Source: Clostridia bacterium
Lineage (GTDB): Bacteria; Bacillota; Clostridia; Christensenellales; HGM11417
Direction of reading: 5' to 3'
Length of the DNA: 18,871 nucleotides
Assembly (NCBI GenBank): GCA_017407365.1
Contig: JAFQWR010000268.1
Coordinates: 1-18,871, forward strand
Made by a program: the position numbers and the translations under genes. Positions 1 through 7,656 of this stretch are shown here, piece by piece. The notes under the pieces were generated by a model, which did not search any database, had not been told where the DNA came from, and saw only the letters and a list, made by a program, of their open reading frames with translations. Positions within the stretch are counted from its first letter, which is position 1. Each line of letters starts with the position of its first letter.

Positions 1-383
1 ATTATCAGACGGCTGCTGCTGCTCTCGTATTTATGCAGTGGTATACCCAGGCTAAGGCAGAGGACGGCGGCTATATCCTCACCGACTGGTGCCAGGCAGG
101 CCACATCCCCGCATGGAAGAACGTTTATGATTCCGCTGACTTCCAGGCTGCAAAGGAAAAGAGCCTCACGCTGAAGGCTCTTGGCGATCCCGCACAGGTT
201 ATGGCTCTTGAAGGCTTAGAGTACGCTTCCACCCTGTTCAACGGCGTTGCTAACAGCTGTACCGCTGCTATCCAGGCTATGGAATCGGATGCAGGCTGCA
301 CGGTAGAGCAGGCGATCCAGATCATCAAGAATACCGCCGGCTCTACGCAGACGACCTTAGATCTGTTAAAGCTCGGCTTCTAA
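1..383 (+). CDS. Sugar ABC transporter substrate-binding protein, C-terminal part (5' truncated by window edge)
   Basis: The reading frame is open from the left edge (codons in phase with position 3) to TAA at 381-383, so only about the last 126 residues of a longer gene are present. The fragment has the helical, aromatic C-terminal style of family 1 extracellular solute-binding proteins, including a GHIPA-type segment followed by W-K-N-V-Y about 25 residues into the internal Met at 33. This segment sits where CUT1 binding proteins close their second lobe. It lies 19 nt upstream of two CUT1 permease genes, which is the standard binding protein-permease-permease order. The role inferred is capture of oligosaccharides released by the downstream hydrolases and delivery to the permeases. 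The lipoprotein signal and ligand pocket lie outside the window, so sugar specificity cannot be judged. The ATG at 33 is an internal codon, not a start. Confidence 0.82.
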   Translation, partial: YQTAAAALVFMQWYTQAKAEDGGYILTDWCQAGHIPAWKNVYDSADFQAAKEKSLTLKALGDPAQVMALEGLEYASTLFNGVANSCTAAIQAMESDAGCTVEQAIQIIKNTAGSTQTTLDLLKLGF

Positions 384-402
384 TTCATAGGAGAAAACGG
401 TT

Positions 403-1470
403 ATGGAAAAGACAATTGCTCTGAATGATCAACAAGTCGATAAAAGAGCCAGAAGAATAGGCTTTCTGAAAAAATACGGCATCGTTGCCCTGTTTTTGCT
501 GCCTTTCCTGGCTGCATTCATAACCTTTTTCGTGCTTCCTTTAATCTACGGTGTTTATATTTCGTTAACGAATTTCAAGTATGGCGCTCCCGGTGAAGAG
601 GCATTCAACCAAGCATATTGGTATACGTTGATCTTCACCAAGAAGATGCCCTTACTGCACCAGGCTTTCTGGGCTTCCTTTTTGCATTCCGTTGTATTCT
701 CGGTGATCATGGTGCCTGTGGCTGTTCTTCTGCCGCTTGCACTTGCGATTCTCGTAAACAAGAAGCCCCCTGCATTTAAGCTTTTCCGTTCGCTTATTTA
801 TTTACCCTCCATCGTGCCCCTTACGGCGGCAGGAACGATCTTTACCATGATGTTCATGACAAAATCCGAGCACGGCTTGCTTGCCGAAATGTTCGGTATA
901 GACATCAAATGGTTTATCGATTCGTGGTTTACCTTCACGATTGGCGATACGACCTTTGACGTTGCATACGCATGGATTCCGATCTTCCTGATGTGTCTTT
1001 GGGGCGGATGGGGCAGCAATTTCATCATTTTAAGTGCAGGTCTTGAGAATATTCCCAAAAACCTGTATGAGGCAAGTGACATCGACGGCTGTTCTGCCTG
1101 GAAGAAGATCATGCATATCACCATTCCGGGAATCAAAGGACAGCTCGTCCTTTGCCTCTTTACCACGATTATCGGCTATCTTGGTCTTTACGGGCAGAAC
1201 TACGTTCTTTCGAACGGCGGACCTCTGATCAGTACGCTGAGCGGTCTGCCCGGAGGCGGTAAAACCTCGACGATTATGTATTTTATACAGGATATCGTTG
1301 CAAACGTACCTAACTTCAGATCGACTATATACGGTCTTGGCGCGGCAGCAAGCTTGGTGTTTGCGCTGTTTGTAGGTATTATATCGGGTATTCAGATGTA
1401 TTGCACGCGCGAGCGGAAAACGGGAACAAAGATTTCGGAGGCGTATGAAAAATGGCACAAAATAAAGTAA
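403..1470 (+). CDS. CUT1 sugar ABC transporter permease, MalF/UgpA type
   Basis: A 355-residue integral membrane protein with about six hydrophobic segments (roughly residues 25-50, 90-118, 128-151, 186-212, 246-268, 308-333). The EAA-type coupling loop lies at about residues 222-242 (Y-E-A-S-D-I-D-G, then I-P-G), the signature by which these permeases dock on the ABC ATPase. The N-terminal tail is charged and cytoplasmic. The start ATG is preceded by AGGAG at 389-393 with good spacing. It is somewhat longer than typical family members (about 290-310), partly from an enlarged loop after the conserved N-G-G-P at 271-274. The gene overlaps the next permease by 19 bp, which suggests translational coupling. 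It forms the membrane channel with the following permease. Assignment to the family is firm; the sugar is unknown. Confidence 0.93.
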   Translation: MEKTIALNDQQVDKRARRIGFLKKYGIVALFLLPFLAAFITFFVLPLIYGVYISLTNFKYGAPGEEAFNQAYWYTLIFTKKMPLLHQAFWASFLHSVVFSVIMVPVAVLLPLALAILVNKKPPAFKLFRSLIYLPSIVPLTAAGTIFTMMFMTKSEHGLLAEMFGIDIKWFIDSWFTFTIGDTTFDVAYAWIPIFLMCLWGGWGSNFIILSAGLENIPKNLYEASDIDGCSAWKKIMHITIPGIKGQLVLCLFTTIIGYLGLYGQNYVLSNGGPLISTLSGLPGGGKTSTIMYFIQDIVANVPNFRSTIYGLGAAASLVFALFVGIISGIQMYCTRERKTGTKISEAYEKWHKIK

Positions 1471-2402
1471 CATCAGAACAGTTCATTGGCTTTAAGAAAA
1501 GAGAAGCTGCCGGTGTGAAAAAACGCGCTGAGGTAGGAAAAATCGTTTCCTTTATTATCCTTGCCGCGTTCTGTATCATTTGGGTAATGCCCTTCTTCAT
1601 TATGTTCTTTGGCTCACTCAGAGGTCATATTGATACAACCTTCTATCCGAAGGAGCTGTTTTATCCGCACAGCGGTTATACGCTTGAAAACTACAAGATA
1701 CTGCTTTTTCAGGAATATCCCCCCGATTTCCCGCAGCATAACACCACACAGGAATATGCAATCGGACATTGGTTTATGAATACCTGCTTCAGCGCAATCG
1801 GCGGAACGCTTTTGTATCTTTTGGTTGCCTCTCTTGCGGCATATACCTTCGTGTTTATTGATTTCAAATTCCATAACGTGCTATTTGCCATTCTCGTTGC
1901 TTCGATGGTTGTACCCGGCGCGGCAACCTCGGTTGGTAACCAATCGTTGGTTTATGCAATGGGTCTGAACAAATCGATCCTTGCGCTCATCATTCCGGGC
2001 TTAGGCGGTATTTACGGTATGTACCTGATTAAGACCTTCTTCGAATCTATCCCGAAGGATCTGATCGAATCGGCAAGAATGGACGGCTACAACAACTGGG
2101 AGATCTATCTAAAAATCGTTTTGCCTCTTGGTAAAACGGTATTGTTCGTGCAAGGCTTATTTGGTTTTATGGGCGGCTGGAACGACCTCGTTTGGCCGCA
2201 GATGTTGTTCGGTACGCAGGATTCCAAAAAATGGACGCTGCAGGTAGGTATGGCCTACATCATCAACAACTCCAAAACAGCAAACCTGATCGGTTCGGCT
2301 CTCGCAGGCGGTGTCGTTTGCTTGGTGCCCGTTCTTGCGATGTACATCGTTGCGCAGGATAAGATCATCGACGGTATGGCCGGTGCCGGAATTAAACGTT
2401 AA
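1452..2402 (+). CDS. CUT1 sugar ABC transporter permease, MalG/UgpE type
   Basis: A 316-residue permease starting at ATG 1452, inside the end of the preceding permease gene; GGAGG at 1437-1441 supports this start. Hydrophobic segments are visible near residues 30-54, 112-136, 142-160, 175-195, 230-250 and 280-300. The EAA loop is at about 206-225 (E-S-A-R-M-D-G followed by I-V-L-P). The C terminus reads G-A-G-I-K-R, resembling the conserved GAxKG-like tail of MalG-type subunits. A long, polar extracytoplasmic loop of about 50 residues (around 58-108, with Y-P-P-D-F-P) separates the first two segments. It pairs with the upstream permease as a heterodimer for import of an oligosaccharide. Family call is secure; substrate is inferred only from the neighbouring hydrolases. 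Confidence 0.93.
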   Translation: MAQNKVTSEQFIGFKKREAAGVKKRAEVGKIVSFIILAAFCIIWVMPFFIMFFGSLRGHIDTTFYPKELFYPHSGYTLENYKILLFQEYPPDFPQHNTTQEYAIGHWFMNTCFSAIGGTLLYLLVASLAAYTFVFIDFKFHNVLFAILVASMVVPGAATSVGNQSLVYAMGLNKSILALIIPGLGGIYGMYLIKTFFESIPKDLIESARMDGYNNWEIYLKIVLPLGKTVLFVQGLFGFMGGWNDLVWPQMLFGTQDSKKWTLQVGMAYIINNSKTANLIGSALAGGVVCLVPVLAMYIVAQDKIIDGMAGAGIKR

Positions 2403-2410
2403 TTTTACAA

Positions 2411-2415
2411 AGGGG
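2411..2415 (+). promoter_or_regulatory. Ribosome binding site deciding the ATPase start
   Basis: AGGGG at 2411-2415 lies 8 nt before ATG 2424. A GTG at 2415 in the same frame overlaps this site and has no usable upstream site, so ATG 2424 is preferred. Confidence 0.7.
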
Positions 2416-2423
2416 TGACAGTT

Positions 2424-4718
2424 ATGCAAGACACCGTAGAATCGGTAAGCCTGGAGGCGCAGGGTGATTCTTTCGTTTCGCTTAAGGATGTAAACAAGAT
2501 TTATCCCAATGGCGTACAGGCAGTTTACGATTTTAATATTGATATCAAGGAAAACGAGTTTATCGTATTGGTAGGTCCCTCCGGCTGCGGTAAATCCACC
2601 ACGCTGCGTATGATCGCAGGCTTAGAGGATATCACCAGCGGTCAGCTGTGGATCAATAACAGCCTTTCGAACTATAAGGCAAGTAAGGATAGGGATATCT
2701 CCATGGTATTCCAGAGCTATGCGCTGTATCCTCAGATGACCGTATACGATAACATTGCTTTCCCGCTTCGCGCACGTCGCTACCGTATGCCCGTTGTTAA
2801 CCTTGTGTTAAAGGCGTGGGATCAGGTTGTTGAGGCGTTGAATAATCCTCAGCTTTTAGCAGATGCTTATTTAGAGGCTTGTGACAGACAGCTGCGTTAC
2901 AGCACCGTTGTTTCGTACGTTGCAACCAAGCTCGGCATTTGCGATACGGCGGCAAAAATTATCTGCTCGTATAAGATCAAGAGCGTTACCGACCTCGACA
3001 ATACGGGCAAATCGGGCAAGCGTCTGCTTGACGAAATCAAGGAGCGCGCTGCTCAGGAAAAGCAAAAGGAAATGCAGGCGATTGCAGAAAAGGGCCTTAC
3101 CGTAGACGATCAGTATCAGGTTTACGCAAACGGCGAGCTGCAATACGAAATGAAGAAGCTCTCTGAAGAAGAGATCAGAAAGAAAGTATTTGAGGCGGCT
3201 GAGATCTTAGACCTCGGACCCTATCTCGATCGCAGACCCAAGGAGCTTTCGGGCGGTCAGATGCAGCGTGTTGCACTGGGACGTGCAATTGTTCGTAATG
3301 CAAGACTGTTCTTAATGGACGAGCCGCTCAGCAACTTGGATGCAAAGCTTCGTGTGCAGATGCGTTCGGAAATCGTTCGTATTCACGAGCAGATCGGTGC
3401 TACCACCATCTACGTAACGCACGACCAGACCGAGGCTATGACCATGGCTACCAAAATTGCCATTATGTCTAAGGGCTGGGTTCAGCAGATCGGTACGCCG
3501 CAGGAGATTTACTATCATCCGAAGAATATCTTCGTGGCAACGTTTATCGGCTCTCCCGCAATGAATATCATTGAGGGTGAATACCAGAACGGTACCATCA
3601 CCTTTGCAAACGGTTATAGCGTGCAGATGCCCGAGGCGTTTGCTGCTAAGCACGATGCCTACTACCGTGAAAAAATTGCAGAGCTTGAAGCTGTTCTCGA
3701 AATGGACGACTTCAAGAAGATGCACGCATTAAAGCTGATCGACAAGGATCTGTTTGCGCTGCATTCGCAGTTAGAGCCCGCTTTAGTTGGCAGAGCATTG
3801 AAGGATGTTATCGCTTCCGCTCACCATGTAAACGAAGAATGCGCGGCTAAGGTAGAGGCGCTCATCGGTAAGTTTGTTGAAAACGAGGCTACCCTTGCTT
3901 CCGAGCTTGCAGAGGCGCACAAGATCAACGCACGCGAGCTTATTGTTGCATTAAAGGAAATCGTATCCACCATCGGCGACGAGCACGGCAAGGAAGCGTT
4001 AGAGGCTCTGAATGCCTTGGCTGAGATTGAATCGCAGGGCATGGGCTCTAAGGAATCGCTTACCACCTATACCGCATTTGTTCAGGCAGTAGAGGAGCTG
4101 ATTGCTTACGCAAGCACCGTAGACAGCCATATTCTGCAAACCAAGTGCGCAGCTCTTAACGTAGCGGGTCAGGTTGACAAAACCTCCAAGCAGTGGCTGT
4201 TGACGGTAAGAAAGCCCCTGCTTACCTTCGAGAAGATTCCTTCCTCGGTTATCGGAAAGCTGCACAATGCGCAGGTTTTCAACAAAAACGAGAAGGAAGA
4301 AAAGGGTACGCTGTATTATCAGAAGCCCAAGAAGGAAAAGAAGAAACACGCTGTGAAATTCAATCTGAATTCTGTAGACGTGGAATTTGTAAACAATCTG
4401 TACGATGTTGCCTGCGATCTGCTTGCTAAGTGCAATGCTGCTCTCAGCGGCAAGCACGGTGTAAGACTTGGTATCCGTCCTGAGGATCTGCATTTAAGCA
4501 GTGAATTTGCGGGCGATAGCACGCAGGGCTTTAAGGTAAATTCCAACATTGTTGAGCTGTTGGGTAGTGAGCTTCTGATTCATACCCAATGGGCAGGCGC
4601 AACCGTAATTGCGAAAATCTCTACGGGCACGCTTGTTAAGCCTCATACCGAGGTGGAATTGACCATGAACCGTGAAAAGATTTTGGTATTCGACGAAAAC
4701 TGCGGCGATACCATCTGA
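2424..4718 (+). CDS. MalK/UgpC/MsmX-type sugar ABC ATPase with two large insertions
   Basis: The protein is 764 residues, against about 360-380 for the family. All nucleotide-binding motifs are intact: Walker A GPSGCGKST at about 51-59, the Q-loop in V-F-Q-S-Y-A-L-Y-P, LSGGQ at 275-279, Walker B L-F-L-M-D-E at 295-300, D-loop S-N-L-D at 303-306, and the switch His at 333. A TOBE/regulatory region follows, with G-I-R-P-E-D after residue 680. Removing two extra blocks restores normal length. Insertion 1 (about 124-246) splits the helical subdomain between the Q-loop and signature. Insertion 2 (about 415-676) splits the TOBE region; it is Ala/Glu/Lys-rich, probably alpha-helical, with a lysine-rich stretch near its end. 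No frame break is seen, so this is a single real protein. It powers the import complex with the two upstream permeases. The function of the insertions is unknown. Confidence 0.92.
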   Translation: MQDTVESVSLEAQGDSFVSLKDVNKIYPNGVQAVYDFNIDIKENEFIVLVGPSGCGKSTTLRMIAGLEDITSGQLWINNSLSNYKASKDRDISMVFQSYALYPQMTVYDNIAFPLRARRYRMPVVNLVLKAWDQVVEALNNPQLLADAYLEACDRQLRYSTVVSYVATKLGICDTAAKIICSYKIKSVTDLDNTGKSGKRLLDEIKERAAQEKQKEMQAIAEKGLTVDDQYQVYANGELQYEMKKLSEEEIRKKVFEAAEILDLGPYLDRRPKELSGGQMQRVALGRAIVRNARLFLMDEPLSNLDAKLRVQMRSEIVRIHEQIGATTIYVTHDQTEAMTMATKIAIMSKGWVQQIGTPQEIYYHPKNIFVATFIGSPAMNIIEGEYQNGTITFANGYSVQMPEAFAAKHDAYYREKIAELEAVLEMDDFKKMHALKLIDKDLFALHSQLEPALVGRALKDVIASAHHVNEECAAKVEALIGKFVENEATLASELAEAHKINARELIVALKEIVSTIGDEHGKEALEALNALAEIESQGMGSKESLTTYTAFVQAVEELIAYASTVDSHILQTKCAALNVAGQVDKTSKQWLLTVRKPLLTFEKIPSSVIGKLHNAQVFNKNEKEEKGTLYYQKPKKEKKKHAVKFNLNSVDVEFVNNLYDVACDLLAKCNAALSGKHGVRLGIRPEDLHLSSEFAGDSTQGFKVNSNIVELLGSELLIHTQWAGATVIAKISTGTLVKPHTEVELTMNREKILVFDENCGDTI

Positions 4719-4744
4719 TTTCCGAGAAAAAGGAGTTCTGAAAT

Positions 4745-5911
4745 ATGAAAAAAGTGTTGGCTATTCTTTTGGCATGCACACTTGGTTGCTTTGTTGGCTG
4801 CGGAGATAACACCAAAGATCCCGTCGACACCAACAACTATACTTTTAGCTCGTTTACCAACCCCACGCTCGTTTTAACCGGTACCTCCGACTATAAGGAT
4901 GAGGTTGCCGATCCCTCGATCGTGAAGGGTGACGATGGCTATTTTTACATCTTTGCTACCAATCAGGTTGTATTGCGCAGTCAGGATGCTTGTAACTGGG
5001 AGTTCTACAAAAGAGGTCTGTTCCCCACGCCTTCCTGGTCGGGCGACCCCGAGCTTTACCCCAACGATCCCGGTGGCTGCGCTATCTGGGCTCCCGACGT
5101 AATTAAGATCGGCGACAAGTGGATCTATTACTATTCGCTGAGCGGTTGGGGCAAGTGCTGCGGTATCGGTCTTGCTGTTGCAGATGAAATCGCAGGCCCC
5201 TACACCGATTTAGGCAAGCTGTTCTCTTATAAGCAGATCGGCATCGAAAACGCAATCGACCCCCATGTATTTGTGGATTACGACGGTCGCGTTTATATGT
5301 CGGTAGGCTCCTTCCAGGGCCTTTATATCGTTGAGCTTACGGCTGACGGTCTGGGGCTTATGGGCGGTCTGGAAACGCAGAAGAACGAGAAGATTCTGAT
5401 TGCCGGCAAGGTTGGCGGATGGGATGGCTCTACCTACGAGGGTAGCTATATCATCGAGAGGGACGGTTACTACTACTACTTCGGTAGCGTAGGCACCTGC
5501 TGCGAGGGTAAAAACTCCACCTACCGTGTGGTTTGCGGTCGCAGTGAATCGATCACCGGTCCTTATTTAGATAGCAGAGGCTTCAGTATGACGATGTCCG
5601 GTAACGGCGTCACCATCGGTGAGCCCGTGCTGAACACCGGCTTTAATAACCCCAACTATGCAGGTGCCGGTCACAACTCCATCTTAAAGGACGATGCAGG
5701 TGATTATTGGATTTATTACCATGCATATTCCGCAAAGGATAACTTCCGTACCAGACATCTTTTCATGAACAAGCTGTTCTGGACGGAGGACGGATGGCCC
5801 TATGTTGAAAACAATGTTGTAGACAACGAAACGGGTGAATCTGAGCTTCAGAAATACAAACCCTCCTTTGATGAAGAGCTTGACGGTCCTCGTTTCTTAG
5901 TAAAAGAGTAA
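4745..5911 (+). CDS. GH43 arabinanase-like lipoprotein
   Basis: The 388-residue protein has a lipoprotein signal peptide (short Lys-rich start, hydrophobic core, lipid-attachment Cys most likely Cys19 in F-V-G-C, Cys15 an alternative). The rest is a five-bladed propeller GH43 domain. The three catalytic acids are visible: base Asp56 in V-A-D-P-S, pKa modulator Asp172 in A-I-D-P-H-V-F, and acid Glu232 in Y-E-G-S-Y. His310 in G-A-G-H-N fits the conserved metal-coordinating His. The segment around 251-279 (C-C-E-G-K-N-S-T-Y, then G-R-S, then I-T-G-P-Y-L-D) closely resembles endo-1,5-alpha-L-arabinanases. It probably cleaves arabinan or a related arabinose polymer at the outer face of the membrane. 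AGGAG at 4731-4735 supports the start. Exact bond and endo/exo mode are inferred from motif resemblance. Confidence 0.88.
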   Translation: MKKVLAILLACTLGCFVGCGDNTKDPVDTNNYTFSSFTNPTLVLTGTSDYKDEVADPSIVKGDDGYFYIFATNQVVLRSQDACNWEFYKRGLFPTPSWSGDPELYPNDPGGCAIWAPDVIKIGDKWIYYYSLSGWGKCCGIGLAVADEIAGPYTDLGKLFSYKQIGIENAIDPHVFVDYDGRVYMSVGSFQGLYIVELTADGLGLMGGLETQKNEKILIAGKVGGWDGSTYEGSYIIERDGYYYYFGSVGTCCEGKNSTYRVVCGRSESITGPYLDSRGFSMTMSGNGVTIGEPVLNTGFNNPNYAGAGHNSILKDDAGDYWIYYHAYSAKDNFRTRHLFMNKLFWTEDGWPYVENNVVDNETGESELQKYKPSFDEELDGPRFLVKE

Positions 5912-5922
5912 ACGGAGGAGTT

Positions 5923-7608
5923 ATGAAGAAGCTATTTAGTCTTGCACTTATTCTTTGTATGCTTTTTAGTGTGGCTGCTTGTAATGACTCATCTTCTATC
6001 AGTAAAAAGGATATGAAAAGACCTTCCTCTACGTCGCTTGAATATATCGATCACAGCGCGTATACGGATGGCGAGACGCATCCTGATTTCGATACCGCAA
6101 AATGGTACCGAAACGATCTGACCGAGGTTCCCCTGCCCGACCCCTATGTATTTGAGGTGGATGGCACGTACTACATCTACGGCACGACCGACCGCACGGG
6201 CTCTGCTTGCTTCGATTGCTGGACGACCACGGATTTCAACGAGTATTCCTTACTGAAAAACGTGTATCTCGTTCCCGACGAATGCTGGAGCAAGAAAAGC
6301 GGTCTGTTCGCTCCCGAAATGCTGTATTACGAGGGTGAATACTGGCTGTATTTCAGCGTAGAATCCAAGGAAAACGACAGAAGATATATCCACGTTGTTA
6401 AATCCGATTCTCCCACCGGTCCCTTCGAGCAGGTTAAGCAGGAAAACTTTTTCGGTGAGATGGTGGACGGCATGAAGTCGCCCATCTTCAGACACAACGA
6501 TTCCATTGGCTTAGGCGTATTGGATCAGCACGTATTCGTGGATGACGACGGCTCGATGTATATGTATTATTCCGTATACGCAACCGGCGACAGCCAGTAT
6601 ATCGTAGGCTTTGAGATGTACGACCCCATTACGCCCAACTGGGATACCTACAAGATTCTCGTTCGTCCCGGCGAATTGACGCCCGATACGAAGAACACGA
6701 AGATTCTTGCATGGGAGGCTTATCAGGACTTTGAGGTTGCCGAGGGTCCGTTCATGCTGAAATCACCCAACGGAAAGTATTATCTTACCTATTCCGTTAA
6801 CCATTATCCCGACCGTTACTACACCGTATGCTATGCGGTAAGTGATTCTCCCCTTGGTGACTACACCAAGCCCTATACGCCGGAACAGAGGAAAAACGGC
6901 GAAACCTGGACCAACCTTCTGTTTGGCTTTGCGGGCGGTATGAAGCACTCTACCACGCATACGCAGTGGAATGGCTTTATGTCCGGAACGGCGCATCACT
7001 GCTTCTTTAAGTCGGGTGATCAATGGATGATCGGCTATCACGCACACAGAAACCGTGATAATTCCGACAGCGGACGTATGTTCGGTATGGACTATCTGTT
7101 CTTCGACGAGCAGGGCGTTCCCTATTGCGAAGGTCCTACCTATTCCATTCAGCCCCTGCCCGAGGCAATCAGCGGCTATAAGAATATCGCACTGAATGCT
7201 ACGGTAAAGGCTGTTAACGTTACCAATCCCGAGCGTATCAACGATAACTACATCGTAGAGCACTATAACCTCGTGCAGAATGAGGATAAAGAGGTTACGC
7301 TTGGCGCAGGCGAATCGTATATCGAGCTTGTTTTTGATAAGGAATACAATATCGGCGGTATCAGCATTTACAACAGTGCATGGTACGAAAAAATGCTGGA
7401 TGAGATTTCCTTTATCAATTTCTTTAACGATAACGTTATTTTCAACCTTGGCTTCTGCATGCCTTATATCAACGAGGATCAAAGCTTTATCTTCCCGAGC
7501 AGTGCTTTTACTGCTGAGTTCAATGAATTCAAGGCAACCAGAGTTGTGATTGGATTTAATACCACCAGCGGTGCACAACTGAACGAAATTAAAATCTTAG
7601 GTAGGTAA
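5923..7608 (+). CDS. GH43 lipoprotein with C-terminal beta-sandwich domain (first paralogue)
   Basis: A 561-residue lipoprotein with a lipobox S-V-A-A-C (Cys20). The GH43 propeller spans about residues 65-412, with base Asp73 (L-P-D-P-Y), Asp201 (V-L-D-Q-H-V-F) and acid Glu274 (V-A-E-G-P-F), and a His-rich strand S-G-T-A-H-H near 354-359. Residues about 417-561 form a separate beta-rich domain beginning N-I-A-L-N-A-T-V. It resembles F5/8C/CBM32-like carbohydrate-binding sandwiches, though this is inferred from pattern alone. GGAGGAG at 5914-5920 precedes the start by only a few bases, 11 nt after the previous gene. The next gene is a clear paralogue with the same architecture. Probably an exo-acting arabinofuranosidase or xylosidase on oligosaccharides; the sequence does not decide which. 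The segment around the base (P-D-P-Y, then Y-I-Y-G-T-T-D) differs from the arabinanase-like neighbour. Confidence 0.88.
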   Translation: MKKLFSLALILCMLFSVAACNDSSSISKKDMKRPSSTSLEYIDHSAYTDGETHPDFDTAKWYRNDLTEVPLPDPYVFEVDGTYYIYGTTDRTGSACFDCWTTTDFNEYSLLKNVYLVPDECWSKKSGLFAPEMLYYEGEYWLYFSVESKENDRRYIHVVKSDSPTGPFEQVKQENFFGEMVDGMKSPIFRHNDSIGLGVLDQHVFVDDDGSMYMYYSVYATGDSQYIVGFEMYDPITPNWDTYKILVRPGELTPDTKNTKILAWEAYQDFEVAEGPFMLKSPNGKYYLTYSVNHYPDRYYTVCYAVSDSPLGDYTKPYTPEQRKNGETWTNLLFGFAGGMKHSTTHTQWNGFMSGTAHHCFFKSGDQWMIGYHAHRNRDNSDSGRMFGMDYLFFDEQGVPYCEGPTYSIQPLPEAISGYKNIALNATVKAVNVTNPERINDNYIVEHYNLVQNEDKEVTLGAGESYIELVFDKEYNIGGISIYNSAWYEKMLDEISFINFFNDNVIFNLGFCMPYINEDQSFIFPSSAFTAEFNEFKATRVVIGFNTTSGAQLNEIKILGR

Positions 7609-7638
7609 AGGGGGCAACCCCTTTCCCTGCCGGGAAAG
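7607..7638 (+). promoter_or_regulatory. Two overlapping, mutually exclusive RNA hairpins between the GH43 paralogues
   Basis: Hairpin A pairs AAAGGGG (7607-7613) with CCCCTTT (7618-7624) around a GCAA tetraloop (GNRA type) and begins within the stop codon of the upstream gene. Hairpin B pairs CTTTCCC (7621-7627) with GGGAAAG (7632-7638) around TGCC. They share bases 7621-7624, so only one can form fully at a time. Neither is followed by a U-tract. The ribosome site of the next gene (AAGGAG, 7646-7651) lies just downstream. A role in mRNA stability, processing or differential translation is inferred. Confidence 0.6.
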
Positions 7639-7656
7639 CATTCATAAGGAGAAGAG

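Noticed and set aside
1243..1266. Walker A-like string GLPGGGKT at residues 281-288 of the first permease
   Set aside because: It matches GxxxxGKT by chance. It lies in the loop after the conserved N-G-G-P of a membrane permease, with no other nucleotide-binding motifs and no P-loop fold context.
6763..7578. 271-codon minus-strand open frame opposite the first GH43 paralogue
   Set aside because: It is a shadow of the GH43 coding frame: no ribosome site, no family resemblance, and the plus-strand protein has intact catalytic motifs.
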